From Desulfuromonadaceae bacterium (GTDB lineage Bacteria; Desulfobacterota; Desulfuromonadia; Desulfuromonadales; Desulfuromonadaceae), in the NCBI GenBank assembly GCA_016936455.1, contig JAFGXV010000038.1, positions 1 to 50,677 of the forward strand: a DNA stretch of 50,677 nt, in the 5' to 3' direction. The stretch's first letter is position 1; every line of letters begins with the position of its first letter. Under the pieces are notes generated by a model. The model saw only the letters and a list, made by a program, of their open reading frames with translations. It searched no databases and was not told the DNA's origin. Below are positions 9,768 to 18,971 of this stretch, one piece after another. A program made the position numbers and the translations under genes.

Positions 9768-11156
9768 TCAACTTCCCGAGAAAGCTGGCTGAAAGTCTAC
9801 CCGCCACACTGCTTCTCCGTCCCGCCCATCCCGGGGAGGACACGCCAGGCGACTGCGCCGGATTCCGACAACCCACAGCAGCTGTTCGCCACTGAACAAC
9901 AACGGCACCCGCGAACGCTCCTCCAGCGGGATACGCAATTCCTGAAACAGCATCTTGACTTTTTTATGACCCCTCATACCCTGGGGAGCCAGCCGATCCC
10001 CTGGCTGGAACGTCCGCACCGTCAATGGCCATTGCAAAGTGGGACCGTACAGGTCAATACCCCGAGCACAGTCACCCGTCGCCACAGACGCCGGCTCAAC
10101 CAGGAGACAACATCCATCTGGCAGAAGGTAACGACCAGCACCCTCGATCTGAAGCTGATAGTCGGGGAACGGCTTTGGAGCCGTCGACCGCAGCAGCAGC
10201 TCATCATAACGCTTGGCCACCCAGATTCCGGGCAAATTCAACTCGGCCTGAACCGGCGCCTCCTCCAGAAAACGGATCAGCACCGAATAATGGCGTGCCA
10301 GCATGGGACTGGGGTGATTTGCGATCATTCCGCCAACCCGGCGCAAAACCCGGTTTCGCAGCGCTGGATGAAGGCCAAGCAGAGGCTTCAGGGGCAAGGT
10401 GATTTGCGTTGCGGACAGCACCGATCCGCCGTCACAACACCTCAACCACCGGTCGACCTCCCCGTCCCAGTAGTCCTCCTCTTCCGCAACCCGTCCTGCC
10501 AGAGTCGCAAGCCGAACATCCAGTTGCGGCCACAATTCATCGAGAAAAGGAAGCACGTCGTGACGAATCCGATTTCGCAGGAAGCAGCGATCAGTATTAC
10601 TGTCGTCTTCAACCCAGGGTCGGCTCTGCTCTTTCAGGTAGGCTTCTATCTGGCTCCGGGAGACCCCGAGAAGCGGGCGGATGAGACGCTCTGATCTGGG
10701 GCGCATGGCCGCAAGTCCGGAGACAGCGCTGCCGCGCAGCAACCGCATCAGAACGGTCTCAGCCTGATCATTTCGATGATGAGCCAGAGCAATCCGCTTG
10801 CAGCCATAGCGTCGGGCCGTCTGCTGCAAAAAAGCATAACGCACATTGCGACCAGCTTCTTCCAACCCCGCCGCAGAGGTTCCAGCTCGCTGCGCAATAT
10901 TGCAGTACAGGAAAACCGCCGGGAGGCCCAGATCCCGACACAGACGGGCAACAAACACAGCATCAGACAGGCTGTCCGGTCGCAGACCATGATCCAGATG
11001 AGCGACAAGAAGAGAAAAATTCAACCGAGAAGAGAAAGAATGCAACAGGTGGAGAAGGGCCACAGAATCCGCCCCGCCGGAAACGGCCACCAGAACACGA
11101 CTCCCCGCAGGCACAAGCTGATAATCCTGAATGGCCTGAAGCACCTGTGCTTCCAT
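9768..11156 (-). CDS. tilS: tRNA(Ile)-lysidine synthase
   Basis: TilS attaches lysine to C34 of the CAU-anticodon tRNA-Ile2, switching it from Met to Ile charging and from AUG to AUA decoding. The 462-residue protein has the N-type PP-loop SGGADS at residues 26-31, the HLDHGLRPDS and AHHRNDQAET signatures of the lysidine synthase catalytic domain, and the C-terminal substrate-binding region with QPGDRLAPQGMRGHKKVKMLFQ split over its KVK element. It lies just downstream of a two-gene tRNA unit whose members both carry CAU anticodons, with a terminator between them. Confidence 0.95.
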   Translation of the reverse strand: MEAQVLQAIQDYQLVPAGSRVLVAVSGGADSVALLHLLHSFSSRLNFSLLVAHLDHGLRPDSLSDAVFVARLCRDLGLPAVFLYCNIAQRAGTSAAGLEEAGRNVRYAFLQQTARRYGCKRIALAHHRNDQAETVLMRLLRGSAVSGLAAMRPRSERLIRPLLGVSRSQIEAYLKEQSRPWVEDDSNTDRCFLRNRIRHDVLPFLDELWPQLDVRLATLAGRVAEEEDYWDGEVDRWLRCCDGGSVLSATQITLPLKPLLGLHPALRNRVLRRVGGMIANHPSPMLARHYSVLIRFLEEAPVQAELNLPGIWVAKRYDELLLRSTAPKPFPDYQLQIEGAGRYLLPDGCCLLVEPASVATGDCARGIDLYGPTLQWPLTVRTFQPGDRLAPQGMRGHKKVKMLFQELRIPLEERSRVPLLFSGEQLLWVVGIRRSRLACPPRDGRDGEAVWRVDFQPAFSGS

Positions 11157-11170
11157 GCCGGCACCCCCGC

Positions 11171-11210
11171 AAAATCAAAAAGCCCTCCCACGGGAAACGC
11201 GAGAGGGCTT
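11171..11210 (-). terminator. Rho-independent terminator after the Met tRNA pair
   Basis: On the minus strand an 8-bp perfect stem (AAGCCCTC / GAGGGCTT, arms at 11203-11210 and 11180-11187) with a 15-base loop is followed by a T-rich run (TTTGATTTT). It lies directly after the encoded CCA end of the elongator tRNA and before tilS, so it should end the tRNA transcript. Confidence 0.8.
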
Positions 11211-11214
11211 GATA

Positions 11215-11291
11215 TGGTGGCGGTGCAGAGATTCGAACTCCGGACACTGCGGATATGAGCCGCATGCTCTAACCAACTGAGCTACACCGCC
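11215..11291 (-). tRNA. tRNA-Met (elongator type, anticodon CAU)
   Basis: A full cloverleaf is present on the minus strand: acceptor GGCGGTG/CACCGCC, D arm GCTC...GAGC, anticodon stem TGCGG/CCGCA with loop CTCATAT (anticodon CAT), T arm with TTCGAAT loop, discriminator A and encoded CCA. The G1-C72 pair excludes an initiator. The acceptor stem equals that of elongator Met tRNAs such as the Bacillus subtilis one and lacks the C4-G69/C5-G68 pairs of E. coli tRNA-Ile2, so I favour Met. tRNA-Ile2, the TilS substrate, remains the alternative because it shares the anticodon. Confidence 0.9.
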
Positions 11292-11338
11292 AGACTGTTA
11301 TCCCCGTCAAAGCAAGGTCGTTCGGGGCATTATTTTTT

Positions 11339-11415
<77 letters not shown>

Positions 11416-11429
11416 TCAAGGCGAAGGGC

Positions 11430-11458
11430 AATCTACGCGTTTCCCCAATTGATGTCAA
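11430..11458 (-). promoter_or_regulatory. Sigma-70 promoter of the tRNA-Met operon
   Basis: On the minus strand a perfect -35 TTGACA (11453-11458) is separated by 17 bases from -10 TAGATT (11430-11435, 5 of 6 matches). The predicted start lies about 7 bases later, some 8 bases before the mature 5' end of tRNA-fMet. This is the clearest promoter in the window and is typical of stable-RNA genes. Confidence 0.85.
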
Positions 11459-11526
11459 GACAAAAAAAAAGACAAAATAAATCATCCAGCAGCACTGACA
11501 ACCGCGCGCCAAACACCCGGCATCGG

Positions 11527-12276
11527 CTAAGGATCGCTCTTTTTAACAAAGCCCTCAAGCCCGGCCCGCGCCTTGACAGCCCCCTGTAAGGCCACGGCCT
11601 CTTCCTTGCTGGAGACAGGCCCGACCAGCACACGCGACCACTGCCCCTTACCTTCAACCTCAACGGTTCGGACCTGGATCGGAAACTGTCCACTCAGCTT
11701 TCTTTCGAGCTTTCGAGCATCGTCCAGCTTGCGGAACGAGGCAACCTGCACCACATAGCTATCGCTTCCCTTGGCCGCAGCCGTGGCGGCTTTCCCTGCC
11801 GGGAGCAGTGTCGGCACCGGAGGAGGCGCGACACCCTCGGCTGGAGGCTGGTTCGCAGCAGGCTGGGGCTTCTCACCCCCCGCAGCCGCCACGTCGCGAT
11901 TCAGTCCGCTTCCCAGCGGGGCCTGCTCCAGGGCAGGCAACAACTCATGCAACGGATCAGACTGCCCATTATCTTCGACGGCCGGAGCCACCACACGCGG
12001 TTCCTTCAGTGCTGGCACGGAAGAGACAACTGAAGAAACTGGCGCCGCCGGCGCAGAAGTCTTCACCGGCGGCGCACCCACAGGAGCGGCCACCCTGGCC
12101 GAAGGAACCACCGGAACCGCCACAGGGTACGACTGAACATCAGGTTGGACCGACTTGCCAACCAGAACACCAAGAGCAAAACTGATCAGACACAACACCG
12201 CAACCAGGGCAAAAACAACCAATACCCGGCCTTTTGCTGATTTGCGTGGCGAGCGTGCATAATCGACATGTGTCAT
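11527..12276 (-). CDS. SPOR-domain membrane protein
   Basis: A 249-residue bitopic envelope protein. After a basic cytoplasmic N terminus there is one transmembrane helix at about residues 18-40, then a long Pro/Ala/Val-rich linker, and a C-terminal SPOR domain (about residues 170-246) beginning SYVVQVASFRKLDDARKLE and containing WSRVLVGPVSSKEEA. SPOR domains bind denuded septal peptidoglycan, so a role at the division site is likely, as for FtsN- or DedD-like proteins. I chose the ATG at 12276 because AGGAGGT lies four bases upstream. It follows argS by 16 bases and is probably co-transcribed with it; an ftsB-like gene lies before argS. Confidence 0.85.
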   Translation of the reverse strand: MTHVDYARSPRKSAKGRVLVVFALVAVLCLISFALGVLVGKSVQPDVQSYPVAVPVVPSARVAAPVGAPPVKTSAPAAPVSSVVSSVPALKEPRVVAPAVEDNGQSDPLHELLPALEQAPLGSGLNRDVAAAGGEKPQPAANQPPAEGVAPPPVPTLLPAGKAATAAAKGSDSYVVQVASFRKLDDARKLERKLSGQFPIQVRTVEVEGKGQWSRVLVGPVSSKEEAVALQGAVKARAGLEGFVKKSDP

Positions 12277-12292
12277 CGCAACCTCCTGATTT

Positions 12293-13957
12293 TCACATCT
12301 GCTCCGGCGCCGAAACACCAAGAACCCTCAGCCCGTTCTGAATAACAATACGTATCGCATTCACAAGATACAGCCGCGCCAGAGTGGTGGCGCGATCGTC
12401 AACAATGACCCGGTACTGGTTATAATAACTGTGAAACTGCGCGGCCAGTTCCTGCACGTAAAATGTCAGGCGGTGCGGTTCGAAATGCTGCGCGGCACCG
12501 CAGATCACCTGAGGATACCGCTCAAGCATTTTTGCCAGGGCCAACTCTTCGGCCAGCTCCAGTTTGCCCAGATCCACCTGATCTGCCCCAGGCAGGGTCA
12601 ATCCGGCTTCCGCGGCATTACGATTAATACTGCAAACGCGGGCGTGAGCGTACTGAACATAATAGACCGGGTTTTCCGTACTCTGTTTTTTGGCCAACTC
12701 CAGATCAAAATCAAGCTGGCTGTCACTGCGCCGCATCAGGAAAAAGAAGCGGCAGGCATCGCGGCCAACTTCATCGAGGACTTCCTTCAAAGTCACAAAG
12801 GTTCCGGAGCGGGTGCTCATGGCCACCTGTACACCGTCGCGTAGCAGATTCACCAGCTGCACCAGAATGATCTGCAGATCCTCGGGGTCGCGCTTGAGTG
12901 CTGACAGCACAGCCTTCATCCGCGGCACATAGCCATGGTGATCAGCCCCCCAGACGTCAATCACCGTATCAAAACCGCGCTGATATTTCTCACGGTGATA
13001 AGCCACATCCGAAGCAAAATAGGTCGTCGCCCCGTTGGACCGCACCAGCACGCGGTCCTTGTCATCACCGAAGGCCGTTGTGCGAAACCACTGGGCACCA
13101 TCCTGTTCATAGATATGGCCGCCTTCTTTCAGCGCCTCAATCCCCTCTGCCACCAGATTGCGGTCGTAAAGGCTCTGCTCGCTGTACCAGTTGTCGAAAT
13201 GTACCCCGAACTGTTGCAGATCGGCATCAATACCACGCCGGATCGCCTCGCCGCCATGACAGGCAAACCAGCGAATCGCCTCACCCTCTTCCATCCGCAG
13301 GAAGCGTTCTCCTTCCCGATCAAGAATGATCTGTGCTTCATCGCGAATATAATCGCCCTGATAGCAGTCCGCAGGAAACTCCACGTCGCGTCCACACAGC
13401 TGCTGGTAGCGTAAAAAAATCGAGCGGCCGAGAGTATCCATCTGATTGCCGGCATCATTGATATAGTACTCGCGCTGGACATCGAAGCCGGCTTCCTGCA
13501 GTACAGACGCAACGGCATCCCCCGTCGCCGCGCCGCGGCCATGCCCGATATGGAGGGGTCCAGTAGGATTGGCACTGACGAATTCCACCTGAACCTTCCT
13601 GCCGGCACCCAGGGTACCGCGACCATAATGTTCTCCCTGGCGATAGATATCAGCCAACAATCCATACCAGCAGATCGGTTTAAGGAAAAAATTGATAAAG
13701 CCGGGGCCAGCAATCTCTATCCGCTGCCAGGGGCCCTGCGACGACTGCAGCTGCTGCAGCAGAATTTCGGCAATCTGGCGCGGCGCTTTCCGCTCAGCCT
13801 TGGCCAGCATCATGGCGACATTAACAGCAAAATCGCCATGGTCTGAATGGTTGGGCACCTCAACAACGAAATCGGGACAGCCCTCACCGCTGAGCAGCCC
13901 CGATGCCCGACACTGTTCCAACCCATTTATCACCGCGTCTTTTATCAGTTGTTTCAT
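12293..13957 (-). CDS. argS: Arginyl-tRNA synthetase
   Basis: ArgS charges tRNA-Arg with arginine. The 554-residue class I synthetase has the N-terminal Add1 domain, the class signature HIGH at residues 136-139 within NPTGPLHIGHGRGA, VEFVSANPTGP just before it, and the family block AMSTRSGTFVTL in place of a standard KMSKS. The DALR anticodon-binding domain forms the C terminus, including the LARLYLVNAIRIVIQNGLRV pattern. I chose ATG at 13957 (MKQLIKDAVING) because homologous ArgS proteins start there; GAGGT lies upstream though at a long spacing, and a longer reading frame to 14053 adds 32 residues unlike ArgS. Confidence 0.96.
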   Translation of the reverse strand: MKQLIKDAVINGLEQCRASGLLSGEGCPDFVVEVPNHSDHGDFAVNVAMMLAKAERKAPRQIAEILLQQLQSSQGPWQRIEIAGPGFINFFLKPICWYGLLADIYRQGEHYGRGTLGAGRKVQVEFVSANPTGPLHIGHGRGAATGDAVASVLQEAGFDVQREYYINDAGNQMDTLGRSIFLRYQQLCGRDVEFPADCYQGDYIRDEAQIILDREGERFLRMEEGEAIRWFACHGGEAIRRGIDADLQQFGVHFDNWYSEQSLYDRNLVAEGIEALKEGGHIYEQDGAQWFRTTAFGDDKDRVLVRSNGATTYFASDVAYHREKYQRGFDTVIDVWGADHHGYVPRMKAVLSALKRDPEDLQIILVQLVNLLRDGVQVAMSTRSGTFVTLKEVLDEVGRDACRFFFLMRRSDSQLDFDLELAKKQSTENPVYYVQYAHARVCSINRNAAEAGLTLPGADQVDLGKLELAEELALAKMLERYPQVICGAAQHFEPHRLTFYVQELAAQFHSYYNQYRVIVDDRATTLARLYLVNAIRIVIQNGLRVLGVSAPEQM

Positions 13958-14030
13958 GATCCGGTTTACCTCACCCTTGTCATCACGCACTCGACCCTGA
14001 AAGGGGCCGCTAAACATCCAGACTGTCCAA

Positions 14031-14060
14031 CGAAAACAGGGGCCCGAAATCAAGCCCCTT
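14031..14060 (-). terminator. Possible terminator between ftsB-like gene and argS
   Basis: On the minus strand AGGGGC and GCCCCT (14054-14059 and 14038-14043) can pair across a 10-base loop, followed by GTTTTCG. The stem is short and the T-run weak, so partial termination at most. Confidence 0.35.
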
Positions 14061-14138
14061 GCAAACCCGTTCTATCATACACCATGCGATCACCCGCTCG
14101 TGCCGGACGACAACGCATGTCTCCCAGAACCACCGACC

Positions 14139-14462
14139 CTACCGCACCGGCGCAGCAAACTGATAAACGACCTCGCCCTCGCGCACCAGGCTCAGAGCAC
14201 CGCGCGCAACCTGCTCCAGATAGCGATCATCATTCTGCAGTGCTTCGATCTCATTACGCAGCCGTCCACTCTCCTCTTTGAGGAGCGCCAACTCTGCGAC
14301 CAGCTGCTGCTGGTAGCTGCCGACCTGACGCAAACGCAGGGCGCCCTTATCGCCAAACAAGGCAAACCCCAGACCGATCAACACCAGAAAGGCGAGACAG
14401 CAACATCGTGAATGGACGGGATTGAAACGAACGCCAGATTCTTCGGGGCTTTCAGAAGCCAT
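14139..14462 (-). CDS. ftsB: FtsB/DivIC-like septum formation initiator
   Basis: A 107-residue bitopic protein with a short Ser/Pro/Glu cytoplasmic tail, one transmembrane helix (about residues 20-38) and an extracytoplasmic leucine-zipper-like coiled coil (about 44-80, LLKEESGRLRNEIEALQND) ending in the FtsB/DivIC-type tail YLEQVARGALSLVREGEVVY. These proteins link FtsL and FtsQ in the divisome. AGGT lies four bases before the ATG. It is followed by argS about 180 bases later. The family diverges quickly, so the exact paralogue (FtsB or DivIC) is not certain. Confidence 0.8.
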   Translation of the reverse strand: MASESPEESGVRFNPVHSRCCCLAFLVLIGLGFALFGDKGALRLRQVGSYQQQLVAELALLKEESGRLRNEIEALQNDDRYLEQVARGALSLVREGEVVYQFAAPVR

Positions 14463-14774
14463 CGCAACCTGCTACAGGACGGAAATTCTGTCAAGATAGA
14501 ACATCATCCGACAACAAAATCGTGGAAAGTCTAAGACATTCGCCTTCCCACTTCAACCGTTTATTCGGCTTTCTCCGGTGAACTCTTTAGAAACCGCACA
14601 AAAAGATGAAAAAAAATTCAGCCTCACAGGCGGCGGCGGGATGGCAAAAAGGCTCTGGCAGCACAACCAAGCGCAGGTCGACGCAAAACCCGGCATCATC
14701 CTCGCCAGTGATTGGCGCCACCATCAAACTTATGCTAGAGTGGGGGCCATCCCAGAAAAAGAGAAAGCGCAGCT
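14463..14774. other. Divergent intergenic region between ftsB-like gene and clpS
   Basis: This 312-base stretch should hold promoters for both strands. On the minus strand a perfect TTGACA occurs at 14489-14494, but no good -10 hexamer follows at the right distance. On the plus strand TATGCT (14731-14736) is a possible -10 for clpS without a clear -35. Open frames run through it but have no coding character. No hairpin or repeat stood out. Confidence 0.3.
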
Positions 14775-15098
14775 ATGGTCCCCCGCAACCCAAGCCGTTC
14801 CGGCACCTGCACGACCACCCGAACGGAAAAAAAAACGCAGGCCGTCGAGCCGCCACGCTTCAGTGTGGTGATGCATAACGATGACTACACCACCATGGAA
14901 TTTGTCATTGAAGTCCTGTGCACACTGTTTCATAAATCGGCAACGGAGGCCACCCACCTGATGCTCAAGATTCACCATGAAGGTCAGGCCATTTGCGGCT
15001 GCTATCCCTTTGAAATCGCCGAAACAAAAGTGGCCAGAACCCACCAGCTGGCTAAAAAAGCCGGCTATCCGCTACGCTGCAGCCTGCTTGAGGCCTGA
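14775..15098 (+). CDS. clpS: ATP-dependent Clp protease adaptor ClpS
   Basis: ClpS binds proteins with N-terminal Leu, Phe, Tyr or Trp and delivers them to ClpA-ClpP. The 107-residue protein has a variable, basic N-terminal tail (residues 1-26) and the conserved core: HNDDYTTMEFV with Asn35, Asp36 and Asp37 that grip the substrate amino group, His67 in IHHEGQAI, and the C-terminal AETKVARTHQLAKKAGYPL. All key residues are present. It is 47 bases before clpA, on the same strand, as in many proteobacteria. The upstream ribosome binding site is weak. Confidence 0.95.
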   Translation: MVPRNPSRSGTCTTTRTEKKTQAVEPPRFSVVMHNDDYTTMEFVIEVLCTLFHKSATEATHLMLKIHHEGQAICGCYPFEIAETKVARTHQLAKKAGYPLRCSLLEA

Positions 15099-15145
15099 CC
15101 TGCGCATCAGAACGTCTTTCGTCACCCCAACACTGAGGCCGATAC

Positions 15146-17425
15146 GTGACATTCAGTAAAGAAGTACAGATCATCTTCTCCCTCGCCGTACAGGAAGCAC
15201 AGCGGCGCCACCATGAATACCTGCTTACAGAACACCTGCTCTACGCCATGCTGTTCAGTGATGAGGCGCAGGACATTCTACTGAACTGCGGCGGTCATCT
15301 CGATGAGCTGCGCGAACAGCTCGACAGGTACTTCGATCGCGAAATCGAAGCCCTGGCCGAGGAAGACCAAGTGGTACCGGAACAGTCCGTCGCGCTGCAG
15401 AAAATTCTTCAGAACACGGTCAGCCACTGCATTTCATCCGGCCGGGAGGAAGTACAACTCGGTGACATTCTCGTTGCGATCCTCCAGGAAACCCGCCTGT
15501 TTGCCACCCGCGTCCTCGGCGAACAGGGCATCGAGCGTCTCCATGTGCTGGAGTACATCTCCCACGGCATCCAGCGAACGCCAACGCCCTCCAACGATTC
15601 TGCCTCGCCAGACGCTGAGTCGCCATCCGCCAAACCTGCGCCAAGCGCATTGCAGAGCTTCACCATCGACCTGAAAGAACGGGCCGCCAGTGGCAGCATC
15701 GATCCACTGATCGGTCGCCAGCAGGAGTTGCAGCGCATGGTTCAGATTCTGTGCCGGCGACGCAAGAACAACCCGGTTCTGGTCGGAGAGCCGGGGACGG
15801 GAAAAACCGCCATCGCCGAAGGGCTGGCCACAAGGCTTGAGCAAGGCGATGTGCCCGAAGCCCTCGCCGAAGCGGAAATCTTTGCTCTGGACATGGGCGC
15901 GCTGCTGGCCGGCACAAAATTTCGCGGCGACTTTGAAGAGCGGCTCAAAAACGTCCTGGACGAACTTCATGGACGGGCGATGCCCATCCTGCTCATCGAC
16001 GAGATTCACACCATCATCGGTGCCGGCGCCACCAGTGGCGGCAGTCTCGATGTCTCCAACCTGCTTAAACCCGCCCTCGCCGATGGCAAGATTCGTTGCA
16101 TCGGAGCCACCACGTTTGAAGAGTACAAGCGCCTGTTTGAAAAAGACCGCGCACTGTCCCGCCGCTTTCAAAAGATTGATATCCACGAACCGTCGACGGC
16201 AGAAACCGTCGAAATCCTCAAAGGGCTGCGACCTCATTATGAAGCCTTTCACAAGGTCCACTACAGCGATAAGGTTCTCGAGCAAGCGGCGGAACTGGCC
16301 AAGCGCCATCTGCAACAGCGCCACCTGCCAGACAGCGCCATTGACCTGATCGACGAAATTGGGGCCCGGTTCACCACCGCACGCCACAAACGGCGACGGG
16401 TAACGGTCGATGACATCGAACAGGTTCTGGCTCAAATGGCACAGATTCCCAGACGCTCTGTTTGCCGCGACGATCGACTCAGCCTGCAACAGTTGGAACA
16501 GCGGCTGAAGCAGCAGGTCTTTGGCCAGGACAATGCCATCGAGCAGACAGTTCAGGCGGTGTTGCGGTCACGAGCCGGCCTCGGGCATCCCGAGCATCCC
16601 GTTGGCTCCTTCCTGTTCGCAGGCCCAACCGGTGTCGGTAAGACCGAAGTCGCCCGCCAGCTCGCCCGCCAGATGGGCATTGAGTTCCTGCGCTTCGATA
16701 TGAGCGAATACATGGAGAAACACGCCGTAGCCCGTCTGATCGGAGCCCCGCCGGGCTATGTCGGCTTCGACCAAGGCGGCCTGCTGACCGATGCCGTTAC
16801 CAAAAACCCGCACTGCGTTCTCCTGCTCGATGAAATCGAGAAGGCCCATCCCGACCTGTTCAACATCCTGCTACAGATCATGGATCACGGCACCCTGACG
16901 GACAACAATGGCAAGCGGGCTGATTTTCGCAACGCCATCCTCATCATGACCAGCAACGCCGGAGCCCGCGAAATGAGTCGCCCGGGGATCGGGTTCACCG
17001 CTCAGAGTCACGGCAGCCCGAAACAGGCTCTGGAAAAAATGTTCAGTCCGGAGTTCCGCAACCGACTCGATGCCACCCTCACCTTCTCACCTCTGAGCCC
17101 GGAGAACATGGTCGCAATCGTCAGTAAATTCATCCGGGAACTGCGCGAGCGCCTCAAGGAGAAAAACATCCGACTGGAACTGTCCGCCTCCGCCAACCAG
17201 TGGCTGGCACGACATGGCTTTGACCCCCTGTACGGAGCGCGACCTTTAGCACGGCTCATTCAAGAGAGCATCAATGACGTTCTGGCCCAGGAGATCCTGT
17301 TTGGCGCCTTGCGCCAGGGAGGACGCGTGTGCATCAGCTGCCGGGAAGACGCATTAACCTTTCTCTATCGCCCGCTGCCGGCGGCAACAGTCTCCGGCAA
17401 GGACAAGGGAGCGGTCACTTCCTGA
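15146..17425 (+). CDS. clpA: ATP-dependent Clp protease ATP-binding subunit ClpA
   Basis: ClpA is the hexameric unfoldase that feeds substrates to ClpP. The 759-residue protein has the N domain (two Clp_N repeats, about residues 1-142), a D1 AAA module with Walker A GEPGTGKT at 214-221 and a D2 module with GPTGVGKT at 493-500 and [12 protein letters not shown]. It lacks the coiled-coil middle domain of ClpB, which makes ClpA the right call rather than a disaggregase. The start is GTG at 15146 with GAGG nine bases upstream. Its stop overlaps the aat start as TGATG, coupling the two genes. No clpP is visible in the window. Confidence 0.96.
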   Translation: MTFSKEVQIIFSLAVQEAQRRHHEYLLTEHLLYAMLFSDEAQDILLNCGGHLDELREQLDRYFDREIEALAEEDQVVPEQSVALQKILQNTVSHCISSGREEVQLGDILVAILQETRLFATRVLGEQGIERLHVLEYISHGIQRTPTPSNDSASPDAESPSAKPAPSALQSFTIDLKERAASGSIDPLIGRQQELQRMVQILCRRRKNNPVLVGEPGTGKTAIAEGLATRLEQGDVPEALAEAEIFALDMGALLAGTKFRGDFEERLKNVLDELHGRAMPILLIDEIHTIIGAGATSGGSLDVSNLLKPALADGKIRCIGATTFEEYKRLFEKDRALSRRFQKIDIHEPSTAETVEILKGLRPHYEAFHKVHYSDKVLEQAAELAKRHLQQRHLPDSAIDLIDEIGARFTTARHKRRRVTVDDIEQVLAQMAQIPRRSVCRDDRLSLQQLEQRLKQQVFGQDNAIEQTVQAVLRSRAGLGHPEHPVGSFLFAGPTGVGKTEVARQLARQMGIEFLRFDMSEYMEKHAVARLIGAPPGYVGFDQGGLLTDAVTKNPHCVLLLDEIEKAHPDLFNILLQIMDHGTLTDNNGKRADFRNAILIMTSNAGAREMSRPGIGFTAQSHGSPKQALEKMFSPEFRNRLDATLTFSPLSPENMVAIVSKFIRELRERLKEKNIRLELSASANQWLARHGFDPLYGARPLARLIQESINDVLAQEILFGALRQGGRVCISCREDALTFLYRPLPAATVSGKDKGAVTS

Positions 17426-18150
17426 TGTCGGTGTTTGTCCTGCCGGAGCAGTTGGCCTTCCCCGCCCCGAAACTGGCCGATGACAACGGGCTGCTGGCCG
17501 TTGGTGGCGACCTGTCGCCCGAGCGCCTGCTTCTGGCCTACAGTTGCGGAATATTCCCCTGGAACCATCCCGACGACCCACTGCTGTGGTGGTCACCGGA
17601 TCCACGCTGCGTTCTGTTTCCCGACCAGATACATGTTTCCCGCTCTCTGGCAAAAACCCTGCGCAGCAACCGCTTCCGCATCAGCTACAATCAGGCCTTC
17701 GAGCTTTGCATGGAAGGCTGCTCGAGCGCGGGACAGCGTGCTCAGGGCACCTGGATTTCACCCCAGATCAAGGACGCGTACGCGCAATTGCACCGCCTCG
17801 GGTTTGCTCATTCAGTGGAATGCTGGGAAAAGGATCAACTGGTAGGAGGCTTGTACGGTATCGCTCTCGGACGTTACTTCTGCGGCGAATCGATGTTTCA
17901 TCTGCGCCCTGATGCCTCAAAGACGGCGCTGGTGGCCTTGGCACAGCAACTAGATCAGCGCGGCTATCAGATGATTGACTGTCAGCTACCGACGGCACAT
18001 CTCCACTCGCTCGGGGCGTGTGACATCCCGCGCGAACAATTTCTGGAACGCCTCCAACAATGCGGCATCTGGCACGAGGATCAATTCCGGGCCGGGGATT
18101 TTCCCACCGGAGACGATACAGAGATTACCCGGGCTAACGCCTGCGCTTAG
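17425..18150 (+). CDS. aat: Leucyl/phenylalanyl-tRNA--protein transferase
   Basis: Aat adds Leu or Phe from charged tRNA to proteins with N-terminal Lys or Arg, creating N-degrons for ClpS. The 241-residue length is normal. Signatures include LAYSCGIFPW, WWSPDPRCVLFP and GGLYGIALGRYFCGESMF. I chose the ATG at 17425 that overlaps the clpA stop; an in-frame upstream start at 17329 would place 32 unrelated residues inside clpA. The 3' end overlaps the convergent J-domain gene by 17 bases. With clpS and clpA it makes a compact N-end-rule operon. Confidence 0.96.
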   Translation: MSVFVLPEQLAFPAPKLADDNGLLAVGGDLSPERLLLAYSCGIFPWNHPDDPLLWWSPDPRCVLFPDQIHVSRSLAKTLRSNRFRISYNQAFELCMEGCSSAGQRAQGTWISPQIKDAYAQLHRLGFAHSVECWEKDQLVGGLYGIALGRYFCGESMFHLRPDASKTALVALAQQLDQRGYQMIDCQLPTAHLHSLGACDIPREQFLERLQQCGIWHEDQFRAGDFPTGDDTEITRANACA

Positions 18151-18892
18151 GGTAATGGGCATTGTGACGCTGTTGCTCGCGGATATAGGCTTCAACCTCC
18201 GCCCCGGTCATCAGCCCCTGCTCCACAAAGTACTGGGCAAAAGGCTGCTGGCAACGCTGCTGATAACGCAGCAAAACCTGCAACTGGAACGGGGTCAAAT
18301 AGCCCAGCGCCACGGCACGGGAGCCAAACCGGCCATGGCGACCATGGTAACGATTAATCTGCTGCAGATGCTCGCTGGTAAGCCAACCCCATCGCTCTGC
18401 AAGAGTCCCGATAACGGGCCGCTGGCGCCGCTGCCAGACCAGCGCTTCAATCATTTCGGCATAGCTGATCAGGCCGCGATGGTAAAGATAAAGCCCCGTT
18501 TCCAGATAGCGGCGAGGCAGAGACTGCATGGAAGCATTACGATTCCAGGCGTCTGTCGCGTCGTTGGATGGATCTGACCTGAAGGGTTCCGGGCCATCGA
18601 AGCGAGCCTTGCGATCAGCAGCCAGCCACACGCGTTTGCGCGGATCTGCTGTAAAACGGTCCAGCAGTTGGTACGCCTCGCACACACTCCGGAACAACTC
18701 TCCCTGGCGAAAGCTCTCATCCTCCGGCGCATTGACAAAAAGATCGGGATGGGTTTCCTTGGCTTTCTGGCGGTAGGCGGTCTTTACCCCGCTTGGCTGC
18801 ATGTAAAAAAGAAAATCCCGGCTAAGCTGCACCTCGGCCCCAAAAAGCACCCGGCACGCATCGAGAAGTTCATTTTCAGCAAAAAGTGGCAT
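18134..18892 (-). CDS. J-domain (DnaJ-like) protein of unknown partner
   Basis: A 252-residue protein with an N-terminal J-like domain. The HPD tripeptide is at residues 48-50 in AYRQKAKETHPDLF, followed by a helix with LFRSVCEAYQLL. The insert before the HPD and the remaining ~150 residues are not a canonical DnaJ (no Gly/Phe region, no CxxCxGxG zinc repeats). The C-terminal half is rich in Tyr, Arg and Gln and contains paired motifs of the form HRGLISYAEMIEALVWQ and LGYLTPFQLQVLLRYQ that look like repeated helical units. GAGGGGGG precedes the ATG at 18892. It probably stimulates an Hsp70. It lies 79 bases downstream of the DUF815-type ATPase and may share its transcript. Confidence 0.75.
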   Translation of the reverse strand: MPLFAENELLDACRVLFGAEVQLSRDFLFYMQPSGVKTAYRQKAKETHPDLFVNAPEDESFRQGELFRSVCEAYQLLDRFTADPRKRVWLAADRKARFDGPEPFRSDPSNDATDAWNRNASMQSLPRRYLETGLYLYHRGLISYAEMIEALVWQRRQRPVIGTLAERWGWLTSEHLQQINRYHGRHGRFGSRAVALGYLTPFQLQVLLRYQQRCQQPFAQYFVEQGLMTGAEVEAYIREQQRHNAHYPKRRR

Positions 18893-18971
18893 AACCCCCC
18901 TCGGCGCATCAGGACGATACGGCAACCGTTCTGGTCATTATACTGAAAGCACGTGAAAAACAAAGCGAAAT

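Noticed and set aside
14578-14871. Plus-strand open frame overlapping the clpS start
   Set aside because: Out of frame with ClpS and without family features; ClpS has all its conserved residues in the other frame.
15434-16489. Long minus-strand open frame opposite clpA
   Set aside because: It mirrors the clpA codon pattern; the forward strand encodes a full ClpA with both Walker motifs.
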